A stretch of DNA of 64,000 bases. Origin: Bog-756 sp963699105. Lineage in GTDB: Bacteria > Actinomycetota > Acidimicrobiia > Acidimicrobiales > RAAP-2. Within the stretch, counting starts at the first letter, position 1; each line of letters opens with the position of its first letter. The notes below the pieces were generated by a model. The model was not told where the DNA came from and made no database searches. It saw only the letters and a list, made by a program, of their open reading frames with translations. The DNA is taken from contig CAVOTI010000001.1 in NCBI GenBank assembly GCA_963699105.1, positions 434,001 to 498,000 of the forward strand, given 5' to 3'. Made by a program: the position numbers and the translations under genes. Shown here in pieces: positions 46,333-55,863 of the stretch.

Positions 46333-47908
46333 CTAGAAGAACCCGAGGGGCTTGGTGCTGTAGCTGACCAGGAGGTTCTTGGTCTGCGAGTAGTGCTCCA
46401 GCATCATCTGGTGGTTCTCCCGGCCCACCCCGGAGATCTTGTAGCCGCCGAAGGCGGCGCCGGCCGGGTAGAGGTGGTAGCAGTTGGTCCACACCCGTCC
46501 GGCCTTGATGGCCCGGCCCATCCGGTAGGCGAGGTTGCCGTTGCGGGTCCACACCCCGGCTCCCAGTCCGTAGAGGGTGTCGTTGGCGATGCGCCACGGC
46601 GTCGGCCTCGTCGGTGAAAGTGGTGACGGCCAGCACCGGGCCGAAGATCTCCTCCTGGAAGACCCGCATGTTGTTGTGTGCCCTTGAGCACCGTCGGCTC
46701 GAAGTAGTAGCCGCCCTCGAGCTCTCCGCCCAGATGGGCCCGATGCCCGCCGATCAGGCACTCGGCTCCCTCCTGGCGGCCGATGTCGACGTAGGAGGTG
46801 ATCTTCTCGATCTGCTGGGCCGAGACCTGGGGGCCGATCATGGTGGCCGGGTCCAGCGGATTGCCCTGGCGGATCTTGCCGATCCGGTCCAGGCACCGCT
46901 CCATGAACCGGTCGTAGATCGACTCGTGGATGAGGGCCCGCGACGGGCAGGTGCAGACCTCGCCCTTGTTGAAGGCGTAGAGGACGAGCCCTTCGATGGC
47001 CTTGTCCAGGAATTCGTCGTCCTCGTCCATGACGTCGGCGAAGAAGATGTTGGGCGACTTCCCGCCCAGTTCCACGGTGGAGGGGATCAGGTTCTGGGCC
47101 GCGTACTGCATGATCAGCCGCCCGGTGGTGGTCTCGCCGGTAAAGCCGATCTTGGCGATGCGGGGGCTCGAGGCCAGGGCCTTGCCGATCTCGCCGCCGG
47201 GGCCGGTCACGATGTTGAGCACGCCGGGCGGGACGATGTCGCCGATGACCTCGGCCAACTTCAGGATCGACCAGGGGGTGGGTGAGGCGGGCTTGACGAC
47301 GGTGCAGTTGCCGGCGGCCAGGGCGGGGGCGATCTTCCACGCCGCCATCAGCAGCGGGAAGTTGAACGGGATGATCTGTCCCACCACGCCGAGAGGCTCG
47401 TGGAAGTGGTAGGCGACGGTGTCCTTGTCGATCTCGGTGGACCGGCCCTCGAGCGAGCGGGTGGCGCCGGCGAAGTAGCGGAAGTGGTCGACGGCCAAGG
47501 GGATGTCGGCCGCCAGGGTCTCCCGGACCGGCTTTCCGTTCTCCCAGGATCTCGGCCACGGCCAGCATCTCGAGGTTCGCCTCGATGGCGTCGGCGATGC
47601 GATTGAGCACCGCGGCCCGCTCGGTCAGCGACGTGTCGCCCCAGGCGTCCTTGGCCGGTGGGCGGCGTCGAGGGCCAGCTCGACGTCCTCGGGCGTCGAC
47701 TTGGCCACCTCGCAGAACGGCTGGCCGTTGACCGGGCTGACGTTGGCCATGTACTGGCCCTTGACGGGTGGCGACCCAGCGGCCCCCGATGAAGTTCTCG
47801 TAGCGCGGGCTTGACGTCGACGAGGCTGCCCGGGCGACCGGGCGCCACGTACGGCGCCCTCCCATCCGCCGCCGTCTCGGATGTCTCGGGGTCTGCGGTG
47901 AGGGTCAT
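46333..47908 (-). CDS. NAD-dependent aldehyde dehydrogenase, AcoD/ExaC type (frameshifts)
   Basis: From ATG 47908 (MTLTADPETSET), following GGAGGC. ALDH features: VSPVNGQPFCEVAKSTPEDV, the long intact part EPLGVVGQIIPFNFPLLMAA, GNCTVVKPASPTPWSILKLA, IGFTGETTTGRLIMQYAAQN, the Glu in STVELGGKSPNIFF, the catalytic Cys in FNKGEVCTCPSRALIHE, and the end IFGPVLAVTTF, GLGAGVWTRNGNLAYRMGRA, AFGGYKISGVGRE. Frame breaks cluster at 47520-47830 and 46590-46690. Corrected length is about 510-525 residues. It oxidises acetaldehyde and similar aldehydes in the adhP-DUF779-ALDH cluster. Confidence 0.88.
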
Positions 47909-48141
47909 GGTTGCCTCCGTCTCGTCGGATGATTGGTTCCGGCGGTGGTCGAGCGCTATCGAACTGTCGGCCGATCGCCGGTCCTGTGAAGGGCTGGGAC
48001 TCACGATAAGGAGGCAGACGTGTCGGGGGTAGGGCCGAAGGTCCCGGATGGTCCGATATCGCCATCCGGTTGTGACCACCCCACCCGGGAGCCCCGACGG
48101 TTGGCCCCCGGCGACCGTCCGGCAGCCTCCCCTCCAGAATC

Positions 48142-48156
48142 GGGACTTTCAGCCCT
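48142..48156 (+). promoter_or_regulatory. DosR-box-like palindrome, site A (DUF1918 run)
   Basis: GGGACTTTCAGCCCT, ending 67 nt before the ATG at 48224. Its left half equals the GGGACT-TT half of the mycobacterial box; the right half is weaker than at the other sites. It lies in a 315-bp gene-free region (47909-48223) between the divergent ALDH and DUF1918 genes. Confidence 0.6.
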
Positions 48157-48223
48157 GCCCGATACCGAGCCCCGGGGGAGAGGATGCATGAGGGGTCCAA
48201 TCGGATGGTCGAAGGGGAGAGAA

Positions 48224-48505
48224 ATGCAGGCCTGCGTCGGTGATCGAATCGTCGTCCATGGACACCGTTCGGGTGAGCCGGACCGCGACGGCCAGGTGCT
48301 GGAGGTCCGGGGTTCGCCTGGAGTTCCTCACTACCTCGTCCGGTGGGAGGACACCGGGCACGAGACCGTCTTCTTTCCCGGTCCCGACGCCACCATCCAG
48401 CACTTCGAGCACCACCCCGGACGAGACGGGACCGACGGGCCCGCCTCGCCTCCTGGTGTCCCCGGCCGAGGCCATCAGGCTTTGGATGGCACCGATGGTT
48501 CGTGA
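48224..48505 (+). CDS. DUF1918 protein
   Basis: 93 residues from ATG 48224, after GAAGGGGAG. The core MQACVGDRIVVHGHRSGEPD, RDGQVLEVRGSPGVPHYLVR, WEDTGHETVFFPGPDATIQH is a DUF1918 domain (SH3-like). M. tuberculosis Rv0569, a dormancy-regulon member, belongs to this family, and so does Rv2302. The C-terminal 30 residues are Gly/Pro-rich. First of three same-strand genes after site A. Confidence 0.9.
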   Translation: MQACVGDRIVVHGHRSGEPDRDGQVLEVRGSPGVPHYLVRWEDTGHETVFFPGPDATIQHFEHHPGRDGTDGPASPPGVPGRGHQALDGTDGS

Positions 48506-48517
48506 GATGGTGGGGCG

Positions 48518-48940
48518 ATGTGGATAGACGGCAAAGGAGCCGCAGTGCTCCCGGCTCCCGAGTGCAAGCGGCTGTTGGCCCTGGCCGCCAAAGCCGGTGA
48601 CATCGGACGGCTGGGCATCGCCACCGACCAGGCGCCGGTCGTCGTGCCGGTCAATTTCGCCGTCCACGACGGTGAGGTCGTGGTCCGGGTGGGAGAGGGC
48701 TTCGTCTCCCGGGCGGCCGCCGGTCAGTTGGTGGCCTTCGAGGTGGACCATGTGGACCACGACGGCGGGACGGCGTGGAGCGTGCTGGCCCGGGGCCTGG
48801 CCAAGTTGGTCGAGTCCCCCACCGAGGCCCAGCTGTCGGCGGCCGCCGACCCCCTGGTCCCCGAGCCCGGCGACATGCTCCTCGTGGTCCGCCCCGACGT
48901 CCTCACCGGCCGTCGATTCGACGCCCGGCGGGAGCCCTAG
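48518..48940 (+). CDS. pyridoxamine-5'-phosphate-oxidase-like flavin-binding protein
   Basis: 140 residues. The split-barrel features are IGRLGIATDQAPVVVPVNFA, VVRVGEGFVSRAAAGQLVAF, EVDHVDHDGGTAWSVLARGL, and the end LLVVRPDVLTGRRFDARREP. It binds FMN or F420; an oxidase function is not implied. It starts 13 nt after the DUF1918 gene and appears to be in its operon. A PPOX protein also occurs in the mycobacterial dormancy regulon. Confidence 0.88.
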   Translation: MWIDGKGAAVLPAPECKRLLALAAKAGDIGRLGIATDQAPVVVPVNFAVHDGEVVVRVGEGFVSRAAAGQLVAFEVDHVDHDGGTAWSVLARGLAKLVESPTEAQLSAAADPLVPEPGDMLLVVRPDVLTGRRFDARREP

Positions 48941-49002
48941 TCCCGACCGGGGATGAGGAGATCGCCCACGACCACCGACGGCATCCGGGGCCGGAGCAGG
49001 AT

Positions 49003-51623
49003 GTGATCTCCTTCGACAGGTCGTTCGAAGCCATCGTCCTCGATTGGGACCACCTGGGCCTACCCGATCGACGGCAGGACTTGTCCCCTCTCCGGGAGCG
49101 CATCGAATCTCTGTGTGGTGCGGGTGGGCACGTGGTGATCCTGACCGGTTTGCGGGTCGAGGAGATCGACGAGCAACTCTGGATCAGGCCGCAGGGACGG
49201 GGACGTCTCCACCTGTGCTGCGACCGGGGATCGGAGGTGTACGCCGTCACCGCCGACGGGCCCCGACCGGTGTTCCGGACCGAGCGGGCGGACGCCGCCC
49301 AGTGGGCGGCCGACTGGCTGTCCCACCAGGGCATCACCGGGGAACTGGTCCTGCTCTGTCAGGGAAGTCTCGGTGCCGGCGGTATACCCGCCGGCGGGAA
49401 CCTGAATTGGGCGGTGTTCACCCGGGCCTTGGCTCTCTCCCCCGGCGGTCAGCTCCACTCCGAGGGGCGCCCCGGTTCCCATCCCCAGCGGGTGATGACG
49501 TGGCTCATCGCCCTGTTCGACCAACAACTCGAACGCCGTGCGACCCTGCGGGTACCCACCGTCGACCTGGACCCGGCCTGGGTCGTCCCCCTTCCGGGCC
49601 AGCGCCGCCACCAACGGGTGGCCGAGGCCCTGGGTGCGGTGGGCAACGGCACGGCCACGGTGCGGGCGTCCCTGGAGGAGGACGGTGAGGGATCCACCCC
49701 GCTCTTCTTGGTCAACGGTTGCTACACCCCGGAAGGCCATCTCCTCCCCGGGCCGGATTGGACCGGACTCGAACTGCCGGGGACCGACCGCCGCCAACCC
49801 ACCCGGCGGGTCCTCGACCTCCACGGGGGCACCCTCGTCCGGATGTCCACCGGGGACGAGGGCATACGGTCACTCCGCTTCGTCTCGGCCGAGACCCCCC
49901 ACGCCGTCGCTCTTCGTGCTGAGGGTCCCGAGGTGCATCTCCGGGAAGGCCATCCCCTCCGGGCGCCGTCGCCGGACACCGTGTTCCGGATCGATGATCA
50001 CCACGGCACCCAGGTGGCCACCACCGGCCCGCCGGAAAACCAGATCGCCGTGGCGGCCCGCGACCGGGTGATCACCACCGGCGGCCGCCGGGTCGTCGAG
50101 CGACTGGGGGCATGGGTGGCCGCCCCCACCGGTACCGCTGACCACGACGACGCCGTGGGCCGCCTGGCCCGGCTCGATGCCCGAGGATTCGACACCCTGC
50201 TGGCCGACCACCGGGCCGCCTGGGCACGTCGGTGGGACGACGCCGAAGTGGTGATCGACGGCGACCCGGAAGCCCAGTTGTCGGCCCGGTTCGCCGTGTT
50301 CCACCTGCTCGATTCGGCGGCCGACTCCGGCGAATCGGCGGTTCCCGCCCGCGGCCTGACCGGAAATGAGTACGGGGGTCACGTGTTCTGGGACGCCGAC
50401 GTGTTCGTGCTCCCCGCCTTGGCGGCCCTTCGGCCGGCGGCCGCCCGGGCCATGCTCGAGTACCGCATCCGTCGACTTCCAGCCGCCCGGGCCCGGGCGG
50501 CCGTCCGAGGGCCGGTCCGGCGCCCGCTTCCCCTGGGAATCGGCCGGCGACGGGACGTGACGCACGCCCCGGTGGCACGCCGACCGGACGGCGAGCTCGT
50601 GCCGGTGTCACGGGTACGCAACGAGGAGCACATCGTGGCCGATGTGGCCTGGGCGGCGGTGCACTATGCGGCGTGGACGGGCGATGTGCCTTCCTCGACG
50701 GGACCGGCCGGGACCTGGTGGTGGACACCGCCCGCTACTGGGCCGACCGCATCCGGACCGACACCGACGGCCGCGGTCACATCGACGGCGTCATGGGGCC
50801 CGACGAGTACCACACCCGTGTCGACGACAACGCCTTCACCAACGTGATGGCCCGGTGGAATCTTCGAAGCGGCGCCACCCTGGTCGACCACCCCGGCGGC
50901 CGGGCAGAAGCCGAACGCTGGCGCCGGCTGGCCGATCGGCTGGTCGACGGATGGAGCCCGGAGCGGGGGATCTACGAGCAGTTCGCCGGCTACTTCGACC
51001 TCGAGCCCCTGGTCATGTCCGAGGTTGCTCCCCCTCCGGCGGCCGCCGACCTGTTGCTCGGGGCCGAGCGGGTATCCGGATCACAGTTGATCAAGCAACC
51101 CGACGTGCTCATGCTCCACCAACTGGTGCCGGGTGACGTGCGCCCCGGATCCTTGGCGCCGTGCCTGGACTACTACGGACCCCGGACCGCCCACGGCAGC
51201 TCACTGTCCCCGGCCGTCCATGCCGCCCTCCTGGCCCGCACCGGCCGACCCGACCAGGCCCTGGAGATGTTCCGGAAGGCCGCCCGCCTCGATCTCGACG
51301 ATGGTCGGGGAACCACGGCGGACGGCCTCCACCTGGCCACCATGGGCGGCGTCTGGCAAGCCCTGGCCTTCGGGTTCCTCGGCCTGCGGGCGGGTACGGG
51401 AGGGTTGGCCGTCGACCCCTGCCTTCCCGAGGACTGGGGTGCCCTGGGTCTGCGGTTCCGGTTCAGGGGACGACCTGTCTCCCTCCGGGCCGGACACCGT
51501 CTGTTGACCGTCACCTCACCGGCGCCTTTGGTGGTGCAGATCGGTGCTCGGCCGCCGGTTCGCCTCGAGGCGGGCACCACCGACATCCCGCTCGAACCGA
51601 GGATCCGAACCACCCGTCGGTGA
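49003..51623 (+). CDS. GH65 family glycoside phosphorylase/hydrolase with HAD-like N-terminus (frameshifts)
   Basis: From GTG 49003, about 870 residues after correction. Residues 1-150 resemble a HAD/OtsB-like domain (AIVLDWDHLGLPDRRQ; VVILTGLRVEEIDEQLW). The rest is GH65: an N-terminal beta domain (FLVNGCYTPEGHLLPG), then the (alpha/alpha)6 barrel with GLTGNEYGGHVFWDADVFVL, the catalytic Glu in GVMGPDEYHTRVDDNAF, and LIKQPDVLMLHQLVPGDV (phosphate-site region). Frame breaks lie near 50500, 50560 and 50690. It probably acts on trehalose- or kojibiose-type glucosides with phosphate. M. tuberculosis Rv2006 (dormancy regulon) has the same HAD-GH65 join. Confidence 0.85.
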
Positions 51624-51728
51624 GCGGGACGGTCCGATCCCAACAGTCGCCGTCACCTCCTGGGGTGTCGAACCGGTACCCCGACCCGACGTCGGGGACC
51701 GGCGGCGGGGACCGGGCTCCGGGCCCCC

Positions 51729-52388
51729 CTACTGCTGGTCGGCCACCGTCCCCCGGATGCGCCGTCCCGTCACCCGGTCGGGGACCAGTCGGACGAAGGT
51801 GTCGCGGCGGCCGGCGGCCCACGGTGACACGTCGAGCTCCTCCACCTGTTGTCGCTCGGTCGGGTCTTGTACGTGGTGGCCCTCACCGGTGATCAACACG
51901 CTCCAACCCTCGGTCAGGGCCTCGTCGAGGTGGTCGACCTCGAAGGAGATCCTCTGTTCGGAGAGGATCCCCAACACCGTCGCCTCCGCTTCGGTCCGAA
52001 ACACGACGTCGTCCCCGAGCAGGCGAAAATTCACCGGCAGAGCCACCGGTACTCCGGCCTCGACGAACACCACCCGTCCGACCCCGCCGGGACCGACCCG
52101 GGCCCGGCACTCGTCGACGGTCAGTGGTTCGAGAACTGGACGACCATGTGATCCGCCGCGCCCCGGTGGCGCCGTCATCCCGCTCCCGGAGATCGAATCC
52201 ACCGAAGAGTCGAGGGCGGCCGCCAACCGCCACAGAGACGACCGGGTGAGCTGGGGGGCCGGGCTGTCCTCCACCATGACCAGGTACTGCGGGTCCATCC
52301 CCGCCCTGGCCGCCAACTCGTCGACCGTGAGTCCCAGCTGGTGGCGACGCTCGGCAATGCGGCGTCCCAGGTCTCCGACCGTGCTCAT
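51729..52388 (-). CDS. XRE-type HTH fused to PPOX-like flavin-binding domain
   Basis: 219 residues from ATG 52388, after GGAGACC. Residues 1-70 are a Cro/C1-type helix-turn-helix (LGRRIAERRHQLGLTVDELA, ARAGMDPQYLVMVEDSPAPQ). After a linker, residues 85-215 are a PPOX-type split barrel (GVGRVVFVEAGVPVALPVNF, EQRISFEVDHLDEALTEGWS, FVRLVPDRVTGRRIRG) like that at 48518. A flavin- or F420-sensing transcription factor is suggested by the architecture only. Convergent with the GH65 gene. Confidence 0.87.
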   Translation of the reverse strand: MSTVGDLGRRIAERRHQLGLTVDELAARAGMDPQYLVMVEDSPAPQLTRSSLWRLAAALDSSVDSISGSGMTAPPGRGGSHGRPVLEPLTVDECRARVGPGGVGRVVFVEAGVPVALPVNFRLLGDDVVFRTEAEATVLGILSEQRISFEVDHLDEALTEGWSVLITGEGHHVQDPTERQQVEELDVSPWAAGRRDTFVRLVPDRVTGRRIRGTVADQQ

Positions 52389-52478
52389 ATCGGTCTCCTC
52401 TCGCCCAACGGCCATGCTCCGCGCCCATGACCATCCCGATCGTAGGGTCGCCCGCCCCCGGGCGGCGCCTGCCGGTGG

Positions 52479-52645
52479 TCAGCCATGGATCCTCGAGCGG
52501 CCGGCGCCGGCTGATGGATCGGCCAGGCGGGCCCTCTCCAACTCGAGGCGGGTCATGGCCACGTCGTCGACCACGTACGGATAGACGGCCGACCGGCCCG
52601 AACGACATGACTGCGGTGGTGCTCGGGCGTGTTCGAATACCTCAT
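52479..52645 (-). CDS. small protein downstream of site C (one frameshift)
   Basis: ATG at 52645 follows GAGGGGGAGAC, one of the strongest ribosome sites here. The first part reads MRYSNTPEHHRSHVVR. After one base it continues SAVYPYVVDDVAMTRLELER, ARLADPSAGAGRSRIHG to TGA at 52479, about 55 residues in all; the span of 167 nt needs exactly one indel. No family recognised. It lies between site C and the XRE-PPOX gene and may be cotranscribed with it. Confidence 0.5.
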
Positions 52646-52718
52646 GTCTCCCCCTCTGTCGGGTGCAACGACCGGGTGCCGTTTCTCCAATTCGAAGGTG
52701 ATCCGAGGCAGCCGGAAC

Positions 52719-52733
52719 AGGGTCAAAGGTCCA
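52719..52733 (-). promoter_or_regulatory. DosR-box-like palindrome, site C
   Basis: Minus-strand TGGACCTTTGACCCT, 73 nt upstream of the ATG at 52645. The 17-bp stretch AACAGGGTCAAAGGTCC (plus strand, 52716-52732) is identical to that at 55639-55655. Confidence 0.6.
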
Positions 52734-52791
52734 CGATCGTCCTCCACCGACGGGTGGGGCCCCGGGTCGACGTCCCCAGGGCCGGATCGGA

Positions 52792-53943
52792 TCACGATCT
52801 TTCAGCCATCCGTCCTCGAGACCGCAGCATGGCCAGCTGGACGTAGCTGGCGATGTCGCTGGGCGAGACGATGCCGACCAGCCGGCCCGTCTCGTCCATC
52901 ACCAAGGCCCGGCCGTCGGCCGACCCCTGCATTCGCTGAAGGAGATCGGGGATGGGCTCGCCCGGCCTCCCCACCGGGATGTCGGCCAGAGGACAGGCGG
53001 TGTCCATCAACCGGGTGGCATGGCGGAGATGGGCGGGAACGTGACGGATCCTGCTCATGGTGGTCAGGCCTTCGAGGTGTCCGTCCGGCGCCACCAGCGG
53101 GTAGGTGCTGAACCGGTACCGGTGGAGCTGGTGGTCGACGAGGTCGGCCACCGTAGTGGTCGAGGAGAAGGTGGTCGGATCGTGGGTCATGATGTCCCTG
53201 ACGTGGACGTCGGCCAGCGACGACCTCATCACCACGTCGTTCTTCTCGGCCCGTGCGGCCGACAGGAGGAACCAGCCCAAAAAGACGAACCACAGGCCGA
53301 GGAAGCTCACGGTAAGGAACTCCAGGATCCCGAGCCCCACCAAGACGTAGCCGAACACCTCTCCGGCTTGCGCCGCCGTGGTGGCCGCCCTGATCCGGTC
53401 GTCGCCCCGGCTCCACAGGGCCGCCCGCAGCACCCGACCGCCGTCCAGGGGAGCCGCCGGCATCAGGTTGAAGCCGCCGAGGAGGAGATTCATCCAGGCC
53501 AACCAGCCGAGGGCGGAGCCCATGACCCCCACCGCACCTCCGGCCCGGTGGAGGAGAATCCCGAACACTCCGAAGACGCCGGCCAGCACCAAGCTGGTGA
53601 TCGGCCCGACGACGGCGATGCGGAAGTCGGCCCCGGGGGTGAGGGCGTCCTTCTCCAGCTCGGAGACCCCGCCGAACAGCCAGAGGGTGATGCGGCGGAC
53701 GCCGATGGCGTTGCGCTTGGCCACCAGGGCGTGGGACGCCTCGTGGGCCAGCAGGGAGGCGAAGAAGAGGACGGTGGTGACGATGCCGGCTACCCAGTAG
53801 ATGACCAGCACTTGGTGGGGGTGGTCGTCAGGGAGGACGAGGTCGGCCAACTCCCAGGCCAGGAGGACGAAGATGAACAGGACACTCCAATTGACGCCGA
53901 CCGGGATACCGGCGATCCGGCCGAGCCGAATGTTCTGGTTCAT
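52792..53943 (-). CDS. site-2 protease (M50) with CBS domains, Rip3-like
   Basis: 383 residues from ATG 53943, after GGAGAGG. Five to six membrane helices, with the zinc motif HEASH (LLAHEASHALVAKRNAIG) and NLMPAAPLDGGRVLRAALWS providing the third ligand Asp. The cytosolic end has a pair of CBS domains (DIMTHDPTTFSSTTTVADLV; PDLLQRMQGSADGRALVMDE). It would cleave a transmembrane substrate, gated by a nucleotide bound to the CBS pair. M. tuberculosis Rv2625c (Rip3, dormancy regulon) has this architecture. Start overlaps the kinase stop (ATGA). Confidence 0.93.
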   Translation of the reverse strand: MNQNIRLGRIAGIPVGVNWSVLFIFVLLAWELADLVLPDDHPHQVLVIYWVAGIVTTVLFFASLLAHEASHALVAKRNAIGVRRITLWLFGGVSELEKDALTPGADFRIAVVGPITSLVLAGVFGVFGILLHRAGGAVGVMGSALGWLAWMNLLLGGFNLMPAAPLDGGRVLRAALWSRGDDRIRAATTAAQAGEVFGYVLVGLGILEFLTVSFLGLWFVFLGWFLLSAARAEKNDVVMRSSLADVHVRDIMTHDPTTFSSTTTVADLVDHQLHRYRFSTYPLVAPDGHLEGLTTMSRIRHVPAHLRHATRLMDTACPLADIPVGRPGEPIPDLLQRMQGSADGRALVMDETGRLVGIVSPSDIASYVQLAMLRSRGRMAERS

Positions 53944-55607
53944 GGGCCTCTCCTGCCCGTCCGGTCTGTCCGGCCGCCGGTGCGTCGGCCGGGAACTGGT
54001 GACTCGATGGCCCGGGGCCCTCGGTCTGAGCCGTCGATGTCGCCCGGCTCTCCATCGATGGCCGCCAATGCCCGGGTCACGGCCCGGTCGGGGGCCAAGG
54101 CCGACGAATCGACCACGGTGGCCGACGGCCAAGGGTCGGCTGACCGGCCCATGGCCCGACCGATCTCGGGGGTTGCCTCGGAGATGTCGGTGTGGCCTTC
54201 CAACCGTCGGGCGATGCGGTCGGCGGCCACTTCGGGAGCAGCCCGGCAACAGATCTCGGTCAGGTCGACGCCGGCTCGATCGGCGATTGACCGGGCGGAA
54301 TCCCGCCAAAATCGGTCAGTCCAGGAGGCGTCGAGGACGACCGACTGGCCCAGTCCCAGCCACCTGTGGGCCTGCCGCAGCAGTTCCCGGTAGACGGCGG
54401 CCGTCACCGCCGGACGATAACGACCCTCCCGGTAGGCGGGACCTCCACCACCCGACGGGTGGACGGTCGGGTACACCAGTTCCCTTCGAACCTCGTCGGA
54501 ACGCATGACCGTCCAGCCGGTGGCGGCGGCCAAGCCGGTGGCGAGGGTGGTCTTGCCGCAACCGGGGAGGCCGCCCACCAGCACCATCCTCACCCGGCCC
54601 CGTCGGAGGTGGTCGAGCGCTATCCGCTGCAGCTGTCCGGCGTCCTGTCGAAGCCGTTCGGAACTGCCCGATTCCTGGCACGAACGGAGGCAGGCGACCT
54701 TGGCCCGGACGTAGGCACGGTAGGCGGAGTAGTGATGGATCAGGGTGTCGGGGAAGGAATCGGCGGCCACCTGCTGGTAGTCGAGGAGGAATCGATTGGC
54801 GGCGCCGGGACGGCCGAGCCGCTCGAGGTCCATGGCCAGGAAGGCCACGTCGGCACAGACGTCGCCGTGACGCAACCGATCGGAGAACTCGAGGCAGTCG
54901 AGGACCTGGACGGCATCGTCGAGGCAAAAGATGTCTTGGGCTTGCAGATCGCCGTGACCGTCGCAAACCCGGCCCGCGGCGATCCGAGCGTCGAGCAGAG
55001 GTGCCCGACCCTCGAGCCATCGGGCCACGAGCATCCGTAGTTCAGTTTCGTCGTCTTCGTCGAGGATGGACCCGACGAAGGGATCGGTCTCGTGGAAGCT
55101 CTCTTGCCACAACTCCCGCAGCGCTCCTTCGGTGGCGTCCGCCGAGATCTCCGGTGAACGCAGTGCCCGGGCGTGAAAGGCCACCAGGGTCTCGGCCACC
55201 CGATGGAGCCAGGGACCGAGATCCGCCCCATTCCCGGCCAGCGTGGCCAGCCGGCGATCCTTCGGCATTCGTTTCATGACCACCATGTGGTCGATGAGTC
55301 GTCCGTCCATGGAGAGATCGGCCACCCCGATGTAGGCGTCCGGCGCCAACCGGCGATTGAGAGCGACCTCGCGCTCACAATCCTGCCGACGGGCGGTCTG
55401 CGAACGGAAGTCGACGAACTCGAACTGCACCGGCTTGCGCAGCTTGTAGACGCGGTCGCCGACGAAGAAGAGCGTCGAAATATGGGTCTCGACGACCTCG
55501 GCCGCCAACCGGTCCGAAGCGGCCGGAGCCGATCCCGATCCCGAGCCCGGCGACTTGGTCGTCCCGACTCTGTGAGCAGGGTGGTGGGCGGACGGGTCGA
55601 CTGGCAT
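53940..55607 (-). CDS. APH-like kinase fused to AAA/zeta-type P-loop domain
   Basis: 555 residues from ATG 55607 (MPVDPSAHHPAHRVG), intact. Residues 35-330 are an aminoglycoside-phosphotransferase-like kinase (VYKLRKPVQFEFVDFRSQTA; the catalytic loop VCDGHGDLQAQDIFCLDD; the metal site LEFSDRLRHGDVCADVAFLA). Residues 345-500 are a P-loop kinase with Walker A VGGLPGCGKTTLATGLAA, as in zeta-toxin-like proteins. M. tuberculosis Rv2004c (dormancy regulon) has the same two domains. Its stop overlaps the start of the M50 gene, and site B lies 34 nt upstream. Confidence 0.9.
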   Translation of the reverse strand: MPVDPSAHHPAHRVGTTKSPGSGSGSAPAASDRLAAEVVETHISTLFFVGDRVYKLRKPVQFEFVDFRSQTARRQDCEREVALNRRLAPDAYIGVADLSMDGRLIDHMVVMKRMPKDRRLATLAGNGADLGPWLHRVAETLVAFHARALRSPEISADATEGALRELWQESFHETDPFVGSILDEDDETELRMLVARWLEGRAPLLDARIAAGRVCDGHGDLQAQDIFCLDDAVQVLDCLEFSDRLRHGDVCADVAFLAMDLERLGRPGAANRFLLDYQQVAADSFPDTLIHHYSAYRAYVRAKVACLRSCQESGSSERLRQDAGQLQRIALDHLRRGRVRMVLVGGLPGCGKTTLATGLAAATGWTVMRSDEVRRELVYPTVHPSGGGGPAYREGRYRPAVTAAVYRELLRQAHRWLGLGQSVVLDASWTDRFWRDSARSIADRAGVDLTEICCRAAPEVAADRIARRLEGHTDISEATPEIGRAMGRSADPWPSATVVDSSALAPDRAVTRALAAIDGEPGDIDGSDRGPRAIESPVPGRRTGGRTDRTGRRGP

Positions 55608-55641
55608 GTCTCAACCATCGGTGATGGCGCCTGGCGGTAAC

Positions 55642-55656
55642 AGGGTCAAAGGTCCC
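55642..55656 (-). promoter_or_regulatory. DosR-box-like palindrome, site B (kinase-M50 operon)
   Basis: Minus-strand GGGACCTTTGACCCT, 34 nt upstream of the kinase ATG at 55607 and about 210 nt upstream of the divergent ABC permease. It shares an exact 17-bp core with site C. Confidence 0.7.
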
Positions 55657-55863
55657 CCTTCCCGACCGGTGGTGGCCGACGATCTTCGGCCGGTGGTGAC
55701 CACACGGGTCGCCGGCACCTTCGTACCGGGCCGAGAATTAGGCCGAAAGCCCCTAGGTCGCACCTGGCCCGGCGATGACAATGAGGGAGGTGGACAACGG
55801 GTCGCCTCAGGTCGGAACAGCAATGGGTGCCGCCGCTCCACCCCGACGCAGGGCGGCCGACCG

